From assembly GCA_910593695.2 (NCBI GenBank), contig OU343051.1, positions 31,639,931-31,703,930 of the forward strand: DNA of 64,000 nucleotides. The letters are read 5' to 3'. Source of the DNA: Ocypus olens. Lineage: Eukaryota > Arthropoda > Insecta > Coleoptera > Staphylinidae. Shown here in pieces: positions 40,087-53,476 of the stretch (the first letter of the stretch is position 1; each line of letters starts with the position of its first letter). The notes under the pieces were generated by a model. It did no database searches and had not been told where the DNA came from. It saw nothing but the letters and a program-made list of their open reading frames with translations. A program made the position numbers and the translations under genes.

Positions 40087-43000
40087 GTGAGACTTACAGA
40101 AACTGAGACAGGAAAAATTTCTTTTGATGTAAATCGTTCGGACAACTGCTGGAAACGCCGAAAAACGATTAAATTTAATTTTTCTTCAAAAATTTATTTT
40201 CGTTTTTTTTCGAGTCCAGAATCACATTCTGAACACTATTTTGTTATAAAAATTATTTGTGAGACTTACAGAAACTGAGACAAGAAAAATTTCTTTTGAT
40301 GTAAATCGTTCGGACAACTGCTGGAAACGCCGAAAAACGATTAAATTTAATTTTTCTTCAAAAATTTATTTTCGTTTTATTTTGAGTCCAGAATCACATT
40401 CTGAACACTATTTTGTTATAAAAATTATTTGTGAGACTTACAGAAACTGAGACAAGCAAAATTTCTTTTGGTGTAAATCGTTCGGACAACTGCTGGAAAC
40501 GCCGAAAAACGATTAAATTTCATTTTTCTTCAAAAATTTATTTTCGTTTTTTTTGAGTCCACAATCACATTCTGAACACAATTTTGTTATAAAAATTATT
40601 TGTGAGACTTACAGAAACTGAGACAAGAAAAATTTCTTTTGACGTAAATCGTTCGGACAACTGCTGGAAACGCCGAAAAACGATTAAATTTCATTTTTCT
40701 TCAAAAATTTATTTTCGTTTTTTATCGAGTCCAGAATCACATTCTGAACACTATTTTGTTATAAAAATTATTTGTGAGACTTACAGAAACTGAGACAAGA
40801 AAAATTTCTTTTGATGTAAATCGTTCGGACAACTGCTGGAAACGCCGAAAAACGATTAAATTTAATTTTTCTTCAAAAATTTATTTTCGTTTTTTTTTGA
40901 GTCCAGAATCACATTCTGAACACTATTTTATTATAAAAATTATTTGTGAGACTTACAGAAACTGAGACAAGCAAAATTTCTTTTGGTGTAAATCGTTCGG
41001 ACAACTGCTGGAAACGCCGAAAAACGATTAAATTTCATTTTTCTTCAAAAATTTATTTTTGTTTTTTTTCGAGTCCAGAATCACATTCTGAACACTATTT
41101 TGTTATAAAAATTATTTGTGAGACTTACAGAAACTGAGACAAGAAAAATTTCTTTTGATGTAAATCGTTCGGACAACTGCTGGAAACGCCGAAAAACGAT
41201 TAAATTTAATTTTTCGTCAAAAATTTATTTTCGTTTTTTTTTGAGTCCAGAATCACATTCTGAACACTATTTTGTTATAAAAATTATTTGTGAGACTTAC
41301 AGAAACTGAGACAGGAAAAATTTCTTTTGATGTAAATCGTTCGGACAACTGCTGGAAACGCCGAAAAACGATTAAATTTAATTTTTCTTCAAAAATTTAT
41401 TTTCGTTTTTTTTCGAGTCCAGAATCACATTCTGAACACTATTTTGTTATAAAAATTATTTGTGAGACTTACAGAAACTGAGACAAGAAAAATTTCTTTT
41501 GATGTAAATCGTTCGGACAACTGCTGGAAACGCCGAAAAACGATTAAATTTAATTTTTCGTCAAAAATTTATTTTCGTTTTTTTTTGAGTCCAGAATCAC
41601 ATTCTGAACACTATTTTGTTATAAAAATTATTTGTGAGACTTACAGAAACTGAGACAAGCAAAATTTCTTTTGGTGTAAATCGTACGGACAACTGCTGGA
41701 AACGCCGAAAAACGATTAAATTTCATTTTTCTTCAAAAATTTATTTTTGTTTTTTATCGAGTCCAGAATCACATTCTGAACACTATTTTGTTATAAAAAT
41801 TATTTGTGAGACTTACAGAAACTGAGACAAGAAAATTTCTTTTGATGTAAATCGTTCGGACAACTGCTGGAAACACCGAAAAACGATTAAATTTAATTTT
41901 TCTTCAAAAATTTATTTTCGTTTTTTTTTGAGTCCAGAATCACATTCTGAACACTATTTTGTTATAAAAATTATTTGTGAGACTTACAGAAACTGAGACA
42001 AGCAAAATTTCTTTTGGTGTAAATCGTTCGGACAACTGCTGGAAACGCCGAAAAACGATTAAATTTCATTTTTCTTCAAAAATTTATTTTATTTTTTTAT
42101 CGAGTCCAGAATCACATTCTGAACACTATTTTGTTATAAAAAATATTTGTGAGACTTACAGAAACTGAGACATAAAAAATTTCTTTTGATGTAAATCGTT
42201 CGGACAACTGCTGGAAACGCCGAAAAACGATTAAATTTAATTTTTCTTCAAAAATTTATTTTCGTTTTTTTTCGAGTCCAGAATCACATTCTGAACACTA
42301 TTTTGTTATAAAAATTATTTGTGAGACTTACAGAAACTGAGACAAGCAAAATTTCTTTTGATGTAAATCGTTCGGACAACTGCTGGAAACGCCGAAAAAC
42401 GATTAAATTTAATTTTTCTTCAAAAATTGATTTTCGTTTTATTTTGAGTCCAGAATCACATTCTGAACACTATTTTGTTATAAAAATTATTTGTGAGACT
42501 TACAGAAACTGAGACAGGAAAAATTTCTTTTGATGTAAATCGTTCGGACAACTGCTGGAAACCCCGAAAAACGATTAAATTTAATTTTTCTTCAAAAATT
42601 TATTTTCGTTTTTTTTCGAGTCCAGAATCACATTCTGAACACTATTTTGTTATAAAAATTATTTGTGAGACTTACAGAAACTGAGACAAGAAAAATTTCT
42701 TTTGATGTAAATCGTTCGGACAACTGCTGGAAACGCCGAAAAACGATTAAATTTAATTTTTCGTCAAAAATTTATTTTCGTTTTTTTTTGAGTCCAGAAT
42801 CACATTCTGAACACTATTTTGTTATAAAAATTATTTGTGAGACTTACAGAAACTGAGACAAGCAAAATTTCTTTTGGTGTAAATCGTTCGGACAACTGCT
42901 GGAAACGCCGAAAAACGATTAAATTTCATTTTTCTTCAAAAATTTATTTTTGTTTTTTATCGAGTCCAGAATCACATTCTGAACACTATTTTGTTATAAA

Positions 43001-43524
43001 AATTATTTGTGAGACTTACAGAAACTGAGACAAGCAAAATTTCTTTTGGTGTAAATCGTTCGGACAACTGCTGGAAACTACGAAAAACGATTAAATTTCA
43101 TTTTTCTTCAAAAATTTATTTTCGTTTTTTATCGAGTCCAGAATCACATTCTGAACACTATTTTGTTATAAAAATTATTTGTGAGACTTACAGAAACTGA
43201 GACAAGAAAAATTTCTTTTGATGTAAATCGTTCGGACAACTGCTGGAAACGCCGAAAAACGATTAAATTTAATTTTTCTTCAAAAATTTATTTTCGTTTT
43301 TTTTTGAGTCCAGAATCACATTCTGAACACTATTTTGTTATAAAAATTATTTGTGAGACTTACAGAAACTGAGAAAAGCAAAATTTCTTTTGGTGTAAAT
43401 CGTTCGGACAACTGCTGGAAACGCCGAAAAACGATTAAATTTCATTTTTCTTCAAAAATTTATTTTTGTTTTTTATCGAGTCCAGAATCACATTCTGAAC
43501 ACTATTTTGTTATAAAAATTATTT

Positions 43525-43677
43525 GTGAGACTTACAGAAACTGAGACAGGAAAAATTTCTTTTGATGTAAATCGTTCGGACAACTGCTGGAAACGCCGAA
43601 AAACGATTAAATTTAATTTTTCTTCAAAAATTTATTTTCGTTTTTTTCTGAACACTATTTTGTTATAAAAATTATTT
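43525..43677 (+). repeat. Shortened monomer, 153 bp (19-bp deletion)
   Basis: This class D copy joins a run of seven T (ending 43647) to ctgaacac (from 43648), losing monomer positions 124-142, the left arm, spacer and start of the right arm of inverted repeat 2. The 38-bp loss in the partner at 39093 equals this deletion plus a further 19 bases (five to the left, fourteen to the right). Confidence 0.92.
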
Positions 43678-44709
43678 GTGAGACTTACAGAAACTGAGAC
43701 AAGAAAAATTTCTTTTGATGTAAATCGTTCGGACAACTGCTGGAAACGCCGAAAAACGATTAAATTTAATTTTTCTTCAAAAATTTATTTTCGTTTTTTT
43801 TTGAGTCCAGAATCACATTCTGAACACTATTTTGTTATAAAAATTATTTGTGAGACTTACAGAAACTGAGAAAAGCAAAATTTCTTTTGGTGTAAATCGT
43901 TCGGACAACTGCTGGAAACGCCGAAAAACGATTAAATTTCATTTTTCTTCAAAAATTTATTTTCGTTTTGTATCGAGTCCACAATCACATTCTGAACACT
44001 ATTTTGTTATAAAAATTATTTGTGAGACTTACAGAAACTGAGACAAGAAAAATTTCTTTTGACGTAAATCGTTCGGACAACTGCTGGAAACGCCGAAAAA
44101 AGATTAAATTTCATTTTTCTTCAAAAATTTATTTTCGTTTTTTATCGAGTCCAGAATCACATTCTGAACACTATTTTGTTATAAAAATTATTTGTGAGAC
44201 TTACAGAAACTGAGACAAGAAAAATTTCTTTTGATGTAAATCGTTCGGACAACTGCTGGAAACGCCGAAAAACGATTAAATTTAATTTTTCTTAAAAAAT
44301 TTATTTTCGTTTTTTTTTGAGTCCAGAATCACATTCTGAACACTATTTTGTTATAAAAATTATTTGTGAGACTTACAGAAACTGAGACAAGCAAAATTTC
44401 TTTTGGTGTAAATCGTTCGGACAACTGCTGGAAACGCCGAAAAACGATTAAATTTCATTTTTCTTCAAAAATTTATTTTTGTTTTTTATCGAGTCCAGAA
44501 TCACATTCTGAACACTATTTTGTTATAAAAATTATTTGTGAGACTTACAGAAACTGAGACAGGAAAAATTTCTTTTGATGTAAATCGTTCGGACAACTGC
44601 TGGAAACGCCGAAAAACGATTAAATTTAATTTTTCTTCAAAAATTTATTTTCGTTTTTTTTCGAGTCCAGAATCACATTCTGAACACTATTTTGTTATAA
44701 AAATTATTT

Positions 44710-46427
44710 GTGAGACTTACAGAAACTGAGACAGGAAAAATTTCTTTTGATGTAAATCGTTCGGACAACTGCTGGAAACGCCGAAAAACGATTAAATTTA
44801 ATTTTTCTTCAAAAATTTATTTTCGTTTTATTTTGAGTCCAGAATCACATTCTGAACACTATTTTGTTATAAAAATTATTTGTGAGACTTACAGAAACTG
44901 AGACAAGCAAAATTTCTTTTGGTGTAAATCGTTCGGACAACTGCTGGAAACGCCGAAAAACGATTAAATTTCATTTTTCTTCAAAAATTTATTTTCGTTT
45001 TTTTTGAGTCCACAATCACATTCTGAACACAATTTTGTTATAAAAATTATTTGTGAGACTTACAGAAACTGAGACAAGAAAAATTTCTTTTGACGTAAAT
45101 CGTTCGGACAACTGCTGGAAACGCCGAAAAACGATTAAATTTCATTTTTCTTCAAAAATTTATTTTCGTTTTTTATCGAGTCCAGAATCACATTCTGAAC
45201 ACTATTTTGTTATAAAAATTATTTGTGAGACTTACAGAAACTGAGACAAGAAAAATTTCTTTTGATGTAAATCGTTCGGACAACTGCTGGAAACGCCGAA
45301 AAACGATTAAATTTAATTTTTCTTCAAAAATTTATTTTCGTTTTTTTTTGAGTCCAGAATCACATTCTGAACACTATTTTATTATAAAAATTATTTGTGA
45401 GACTTACAGAAACTGAGACAAGCAAAATTTCTTTTGGTGTAAATCGTTCGGACAACTGCTGGAAACGCCGAAAAACGATTAAATTTCATTTTTCTTCAAA
45501 AATTTATTTTTGTTTTTTATCGAGTCCAGAATCACATTCTGAACACTATTTTGTTATAAAAATTATTTGTGAGACTTACAGAAACTGAGACAGGAAAAAT
45601 TTCTTTTGATGTAAATCGTTCGGACAACTGCTGGAAACGCCGAAAAACGATTAAATTTAATTTTTCTTCAAAAATTTATTTTCGTTTTATTTTGAGTCCA
45701 GAATCACATTCTGAACACTATTTTGTTATAAAAATTATTTGTGAGACTTACAGAAACTGAGACAAGCAAAATTTCTTTTGGTGTAAATCGTTCGGACAAC
45801 TGCTGGAAACGCCGAAAAACGATTAAATTTCATTTTTCTTCAAAAATTTATTTTCGTTTTTTTTGAGTCCACAATCACATTCTGAACACAATTTTGTTAT
45901 AAAAATTATTTGTGAGACTTACAGAAACTGAGACAAGAAAAATTTCTTTTGACGTAAATCGTTCGGACAACTGCTGGAAACGCCGAAAAACGATTAAATT
46001 TCATTTTTCTTCAAAAATTTATTTTCGTTTTTTATCGAGTCCAGAATCACATTCTGAACACTATTTTGTTATAAAAATTATTTGTGAGACTTACAGAAAC
46101 TGAGACAAGAAAAATTTCTTTTGATGTAAATCGTTCGGACAACTGCTGGAAACGCCGAAAAACGATTAAATTTAATTTTTCTTCAAAAATTTATTTTCGT
46201 TTTTTTTTGAGTCCAGAATCACATTCTGAACACTATTTTATTATAAAAATTATTTGTGAGACTTACAGAAACTGAGACAAGCAAAATTTCTTTTGGTGTA
46301 AATCGTTCGGACAACTGCTGGAAACGCCGAAAAACGATTAAATTTCATTTTTCTTCAAAAATTTATTTTTGTTTTTTATCGAGTCCAGAATCACATTCTG
46401 AACACTATTTTGTTATAAAAATTATTT
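44710..46427 (+). repeat. 5-monomer higher-order repeat, two tandem copies (859 bp)
   Basis: The unit is a g25 copy with attttgag; a c27/g41 copy with ccacaatc and acacaatttt; an A copy with gacgt; a B copy with ttttattataa; and a C copy. It starts at 44710 and 45569, and a further copy starts at 46428, where it enters the 16-monomer repeat. An older copy lies at 40259-41117 with a27 and a changed last monomer. The offset of 859 is 5x172 minus 1, the missing base being in the T run of the ccacaatc monomer. Confidence 0.87.
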
Positions 46428-49178
46428 GTGAGACTTACAGAAACTGAGACAGGAAAAATTTCTTTTGATGTAAATCGTTCGGACAACTGCTGGAAACGCC
46501 GAAAAACGTTTAAATTTAATTTTTCTTCAAAAAATTATTTTCGTTTTATTTTGAGTCCAGAATCACATTCTGAACACTATTTTGTTATAAAAATTATTTG
46601 TGAGACTTACAGAAACTGAGACAAGCAAAATTTCTTTTGGTGTAAATCGTTCGGACAACTGCTGGAAACGCCGAAAAACGATTAAATTTCATTTTTCTTC
46701 AAAAATTTATTTTCGTTTTTTTTGAGTCCACAATCACATTCTGAACACTATTTTGTTATAAAAATTATTTGTGAGACTTACAGAAACTGAGACAAGAAAA
46801 ATTTCTTTTGACGTAAATCGTTCGGACAACTGCTGGAAACGCCGAAAAACGATTAAATTTCATTTTTCTTCAAAAATTTATTTTCGTTTTTTTTCGAGTC
46901 CAGAATCACATTCTGAACACTATTTTGTTATAAAAATTATTTGTGAGACTTACAGAAACTGAGACAAGAAAAATTTCTTTTGATGTAAATCGTTCGGACA
47001 ACTGCTGGAAACGCCGAAAAACGATTAAATTTAATTTTTCTTAAAAAATTTATTTTCGTTTTTTTTTGAGTCCAGAATCACATTCTGAACACTATTTTGT
47101 TATAAAAATTATTTGTGAGACTTACAGAAACTGAGACAAGCAAAATTTCTTTTGGTGTAAATCGTTCAGACAACTGCTGGAAACGCCGAAAAACGATTAA
47201 ATTTCATTTTTCTTCAAAAATTTATTTTTGTTTTTTATCGAGTCCAGAATCACATTCTGAACACTATTTTGTTATAAAAATTATTTGTGAGACTTACAGA
47301 AACTGAGACAGGAAAAATTTCTTTTGATGTAAATCGTTCGGACAACTGCTGGAAACGCCGAAAAACGATTAAATTTAATTTTTCTTCAAAAATTTATTTT
47401 CGTTTTTTTTCGAGTCCAGAATCACATTCTGAACACTATTTTGTTATAAAAATTATTTGTGAGACTTACAGAAACTGAGACAAGCAACATTTCTTTTGAT
47501 GTAAATCGTTCGGACAACTGCTGGAAACGCCGAAAAACGATTAAATTTAATTTTTCTTCAAAAATTTATTTTCGTTTTATTTTGAGTCCAGAATCACATT
47601 CTGAACACTATTTTGTTATAAAAATTATTTGTGAGACTTACAGAAACTGAGACAAGCAAAATTTCTTTTGGTGTAAATCGTTCGGACAACTGCTGGAAAC
47701 GCCGAAAAACGATTAAATTTCATTTTTCTTCAAAAATTTATTTTCGTTTTTTTTGAGTCCACAATCACATTCTGAACACAATTTTGTTATAAAAATTATT
47801 TGTGAGACTTACAGAAACTGAGACAAGAAAAATTTCTTTTGACGTAAATCGTTCGGACAACTGCTGGAAACGCCGAAAAACGATTAAATTTCATTTTTCT
47901 TCAAAAATTTATTTTCGTTTTTTATCGAGTCCAGAATCACATTCTGAACACTATTTTGTTATAAAAATTATTTGTGAGACTTACAGAAACTGAGACAAGA
48001 AAAATTTCTTTTGATGTAAATCGTTCGGACAACTGCTGGAAACGCCGAAAAACGATTAAATTTAATTTTTCTTCAAAAATTTATTTTCGTTTTTTTTTGA
48101 GTCCAGAATCACATTCTGAACACTATTTTATTATAAAAATTATTTGTGAGACTTACAGAAACTGAGACAAGCAAAATTTCTTTTGGTGTAAATCGTTCGG
48201 ACAACTGCTGGAAACGCCGAAAAACGATTAAATTTCATTTTTCTTCAAAAATTTATTTTTGTTTTTTATCGAGTCCAGAATCACATTCTGAACACTATTT
48301 TGTTATAAAAATTATTTGTGAGACTTACAGAAACTGAGACAAGAAAAATTTCTTTTGATGTAAATCGTTCGGACAACTGCTGGAAACGCCGAAAAACGAT
48401 TAAATTTAATTTTTCTTCAAAAATTTATTTTCGTTTTTTTTCGAGTCCAGAATCACATTCTGAACACTGTTTTGTTATAAAAATTATTTGTGAGACTTAC
48501 AGAAACTGAGACAAGCAAAATTTCTTTTGATGTAAATCGTTCGGACAACTGCTGGAAACGCCGAAAAACGATTAAATTTAATTTTTCTTCAAAAATTTAT
48601 TTTCGTTTTTTTTTGAGTCCAGAATCACATTCTGAACACTATTTTGTTATAAAAATTATTTGTGAGACTTACAGAAACTGAGACAAGCAAAATTTCTTTT
48701 GGTGTAAATCGTTCGGACAACTGCTGGAAACGCCGAAAAACGATTAAATTTCATTTTTCTTCAAAAATTTATTTTCGTTTTTTTTCGAGTCCAGAATCAC
48801 ATTCTGAACACAATTTTGTTATAAAAAATTTTTGTGAGACTTACAGAAACTGAGACAAGCAAAATTTCTTTTGATGTAAATCGTTCGGACAACTGCTGGA
48901 AACGCCGAAAAACGATTAAATTTAATTTTTCTTCAAAAATTTATTTTCGTTTTTTTTTTAATTCCAGAATCACATTCTGAACACTATTTTGTTATAAAAA
49001 TTATTTGTGAGACTTACAGAAACTGAGACAAGCAAAATTTCTTTTGGTGTAAATCGTTCGGACAACTGCTGGAAACGCCGAAAAACGATTAAATTTAATT
49101 TTTCTTCAAAAATTTATTTTCGTTTTTTATCGAGTCCAGAATCACATTCTGAACACTATTTTGTTATAAAAATTATTT
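46428..49178 (+). repeat. 16-monomer higher-order repeat, copy 1 (2751 bp)
   Basis: Sixteen monomers from 46428 (with aacgtttaaattt and aaaaaattatttt) to the copy at 49007 recur in the same order exactly 2751 bp later. Rare markers shared with copy 2 are ttcttaaaaaa near 47039, cgttcagac near 47164, caacatttc near 47486, ttttattat near 48126, cactgttttg near 48466, aaaaaatttttgtg near 48824 and taattcc near 48959. Private differences include a T run before cgag in the A copy at 46771 where copy 2 has ttatcgag. Confidence 0.92.
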
Positions 49179-51929
49179 GTGAGACTTACAGAAACTGAGA
49201 CAGGAAAAATTTCTTTTGATGTAAATCGTTCGGACAACTGCTGGAAACGCCGAAAAACGTTTAAATTTAATTTTTCTTCAAAAAATTATTTTCGTTTTAT
49301 TTTGAGTCCAGAATCACATTCTGAACACTATTTTGTTATAAAAATTATTTGTGAGACTTACAGAAACTGAGACAAGCAAAATTTCTTTTGGTGTAAATCG
49401 TTCGGACAACTGCTGGAAACGCCGAAAAACGATTAAATTTCATTTTTCTTCAAAAATTTATTTTCGTTTTTTTTGAGTCCACAATCACATTCTGAACACT
49501 ATTTTGTTATAAAAATTATTTGTGAGACTTACAGAAACTGAGACAAGAAAAATTTCTTTTGACGTAAATCGTTCGGACAACTGCTGGAAACGCCGAAAAA
49601 CGATTAAATTTCATTTTTCTTCAAAAATTTATTTTCGTTTTTTATCGAGTCCAGAATCACATTCTGAACACTATTTTGTTATAAAAATTATTTGTGAGAC
49701 TTACAGAAACTGAGACAAGAAAAATTTCTTTTGATGTAAATCGTTCGGACAACTGCTGGAAACGCCGAAAAACGATTAAATTTAATTTTTCTTAAAAAAT
49801 TTATTTTCGTTTTTTTTTGAGTCCAGAATCACATTCTGAACACTATTTTGTTATAAAAATTATTTGTGAGACTTACAGAAACTGAGACAAGCAAAATTTC
49901 TTTTGGTGTAAATCGTTCAGACAACTGCTGGAAACGCCGAAAAACGATTAAATTTCATTTTTCTTCAAAAATTTATTTTTGTTTTTTATCGAGTCCAGAA
50001 TCACATTCTGAACACTATTTTGTTATAAAAATTATTTGTGAGACTTACAGAAACTGAGACAGGAAAAATTTCTTTTGATGTAAATCGTTCGGACAACTGC
50101 TGGAAACGCCGAAAAACGATTAAATTTAATTTTTCTTCAAAAATTTATTTTCGTTTTTTTTCGAGTCCAGAATCACATTCTGAACACTATTTTGTTATAA
50201 AAATTATTTGTGAGACTTACAGAAACTGAGACAAGCAACATTTCTTTTGATGTAAATCGTTCGGACAACTGCTGGAAACGCCGAAAAACGATTAAATTTA
50301 ATTTTTCTTCAAAAATTTATTTTCGTTTTATTTTGAGTCCAGAATCACATTCTGAACACTATTTTGTTATAAAAATTATTTGTGAGACTTACAGAAACTG
50401 AGACAAGCAAAATTTCTTTTGGTGTAAATCGTTCGGACAACTGCTGGAAACGCCGAAAAACGATTAAATTTCATTTTTCTTCAAAAATTTATTTTCGTTT
50501 TTTTTGAGTCCACAATCACATTCTGAACACAATTTTGTTATAAAAATTATTTGTGAGACTTACAGAAACTGAGACAAGAAAAATTTCTTTTGACGTAAAT
50601 CGTTCGGACAACTGCTGGAAACGCCGAAAAACGATTAAATTTCATTTTTCTTCAAAAATTTATTTTCGTTTTTTATCGAGTCCAGAATCACATTCTGAAC
50701 ACTATTTTGTTATAAAAATTATTTGTGAGACTTACAGAAACTGAGACAAGAAAAATTTCTTTTGATGTAAATCGTTCGGACAACTGCTGGAAACGCCGAA
50801 AAACGATTAAATTTAATTTTTCTTCAAAAATTTATTTTCGTTTTTTTTTGAGTCCAGAATCACATTCTGAACACTATTTTATTATAAAAATTATTTGTGA
50901 GACTTACAGAAACTGAGACAAGCAAAATTTCTTTTGGTGTAAATCGTTCGGACAACTGCTGGAAACGCCGAAAAACGATTAAATTTCATTTTTCTTCAAA
51001 AATTTATTTTTGTTTTTTATCGAGTCCAGAATCACATTCTGAACACTATTTTGTTATAAAAATTATTTGTGAGACTTACAGAAACTGAGACAAGAAAAAT
51101 TTCTTTTGATGTAAATCGTTCGGACAACTGCTGGAAACGCCGAAAAACGATTAAATTTAATTTTTCTTCAAAAATTTATTTTCGTTTTTTTTCGAGTCCA
51201 GAATCACATTCTGAACACTGTTTTGTTATAAAAATTATTTGTGAGACTTACAGAAACTGAGACAAGCAAAATTTCTTTTGATGTAAATCGTTCGGACAAC
51301 TGCTGGAAACGCCGAAAAACGATTAAATTTAATTTTTCTTCAAAAATTTATTTTCGTTTTTTTTTGAGTCCAGAATCACATTCTGAACACTATTTTGTTA
51401 TAAAAATTATTTGTGAGACTTACAGAAACTGAGACAAGCAAAATTTCTTTTGGTGTAAATCGTTCGGACAACTGCTGGAAACGCCGAAAAACGATTAAAT
51501 TTCATTTTTCTTCAAAAATTTATTTTCGTTTTTTTTCGAGTCCAGAATCACATTCTGAACACAATTTTGTTATAAAAAATTTTTGTGAGACTTACAGAAA
51601 CTGAGACAAGCAAAATTTCTTTTGATGTAAATCGTTCGGACAACTGCTGGAAACGCCGAAAAACGATTAAATTTAATTTTTCTTCAAAAATTTATTTTCG
51701 TTTTTTTTTTAATTCCAGAATCACATTCTGAACACTATTTTGTTATAAAAATTATTTGTGAGACTTACAGAAACTGAGACAAGCAAAATTTCTTTTGGTG
51801 TAAATCGTTCGGACAACTGCTGGAAACGCCGAAAAACGATTAAATTTAATTTTTCTTCAAAAATTTATTTTCGTTTTTTATCGAGTCCAGAATCACATTC
51901 TGAACACTATTTTGTTATAAAAATTATTT
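49179..51929 (+). repeat. 16-monomer higher-order repeat, copy 2 (2751 bp)
   Basis: This is directly adjacent to copy 1 and matches it throughout at 2751 bp (16x172 minus 1); differences seen by eye are single bases such as gtgcgactt near 51932, at the edge. A diverged partial third copy starts near 53993: A, B with ttttattat, C, then the taattcc landmark at 55495, offset about 3783-3784 from copy 2. The third copy lacks cactgttttg and has ggaatcgcc near 55089. Confidence 0.92.
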
Positions 51930-52789
51930 GTGCGACTTACAGAAACTGAGACAGGAAAAATTTCTTTTGGTGTATATCGTTCGGACAACTGCTGGAAACG
52001 CCGAAAAACGATTAAATTTAATTTTTCTTCAAAAATTTATTTTCGTTTTTTTTCGAGTCCAGAATCACATTCTGAACACTATTTTGTTATAAAAATTATT
52101 TGTGAGACTTACAGAAACTGAGACAGGAAAAATTTCTTTTGATGTAAATCGTTCGGACAACTGCTGGAAACGCCGAAAAACGATTAAATTTAATTTTTCT
52201 TCAAAAATTTATTTTCGTTTTTTTTCGAGTCCAGAATCACATTCTGAACACTATTTTGTTATAAAAATTATTTGTGAGACTTACAGAAACTGAGACAAGC
52301 AAAATTTCTTTTGATGTAAATCGTTCGGACAAATGCTGGAAACGCCGAAAAACGATTAAATTTAATTTTTCTTCAAAAATTTATTTTCGTTTTATTTTGA
52401 GTCCAGAATCACATTCTGAACACTATTTTGTTATAAAAATTATTTGTGAGACTTACAGAAACTGAGACAGGAAAAATTTCTTTTGATGTAAATCGTTCGG
52501 ACAACTGCTGGAAACGCCGAAAAACGATTAAATTTAATTTTTCTTCAAAAATTTATTTTCGTTTTTTTTCGAGTCCAGAATCACATTCTGAACACTATTT
52601 TGTTATAAAAATTATTTGTGAGACTTACAGAAACTGAGACAAGAAAAATTTCTTTTGATGTAAATCGTTCGGACAACTGCTGGAAACGCCGAAAAACGAT
52701 TAAATTTAATTTTTCGTCAAAAATTTATTTTCGTTTTTTTTTGAGTCCAGAATCACATTCTGAACACTATTTTGTTATAAAAATTATTT
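51758..52789 (+). repeat. Segment shared with 20162-21193
   Basis: The order is a c27/g41/a91 copy, F with a T run before cgag, D, E, D, B with ttcgtcaaa. The same order follows the taattcc landmark at 20115. The F type with a91 and a T run before cgag occurs, among the copies I compared, only at 20334 and 51930. The two places are 31.6 kb apart, the longest-range pairing I saw. Confidence 0.7.
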
Positions 52790-53305
52790 GTGAGACTTAC
52801 AGAAACTGAGACAAGCAAAATTTCTTTTGGTGTAAATCGTACGGACAACTGCTGGAAACGCCGAAAAACGATTAAATTTCATTTTTCTTCAAAAATTTAT
52901 TTTTGTTTTTTATCGAGTCCAGAATCACATTCTGAACACTATTTTGTTATAAAAATTATTTGTGAGACTTACAGAAATTGAGACAAGCAAAAGTTCTTTT
53001 GGTGTAAATCGTTCGGACAACTGCTGGAAACTACGAAAAACGATTAAATTTCATTTTTCTTCAAAAATTTATTTTCGTTTTTTATCGAGTCCAGAATCAC
53101 ATTCTGAACACTATTTTGTTATAAAAATTATTTGTGAGACTTACAGAAACTGAGACAAGCAAAATTTCTTTTGATGTAAATCGTTCGGACAACTGCTGGA
53201 AACGCCGAAAAACGATTAAATTTAATTTTTCTTCAAAAATTTATTTTCGTTTTTTTTTGAGTCCAGAATCACATTCTGAACACTATTTTGTTATAAAAAT
53301 TATTT

Positions 53306-53476
53306 GTGAGACTTACAGAAACTGAGACAAGCAAAATTTCTTTTGGTGTAAATCGTTCGGACAACTGCTGGAAACGCCGAAAAACGATTAAATTTCATTT
53401 TTCTTCAAAAATATATTTTTGTTTTTTATCGAGTCCAGAATCACATCTGAACACAATTTGGTTATAAAAATTATTT
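53306..53476 (+). repeat. Degenerate class C monomer
   Basis: This copy has several changes in normally fixed positions: aaaaatatattttt, cacatctgaac (one t lost from the right arm of inverted repeat 2), and acacaatttggttat. It lies at the border between the segment shared with the 20-kb region and the start of the third 16-mer-like copy. Confidence 0.8.

Noticed and set aside
39093..43677. Mobile element insertion or excision scar at the two shortened monomers
   Set aside because: There is no target-site duplication and no foreign base; both are simple internal deletions within the monomer.
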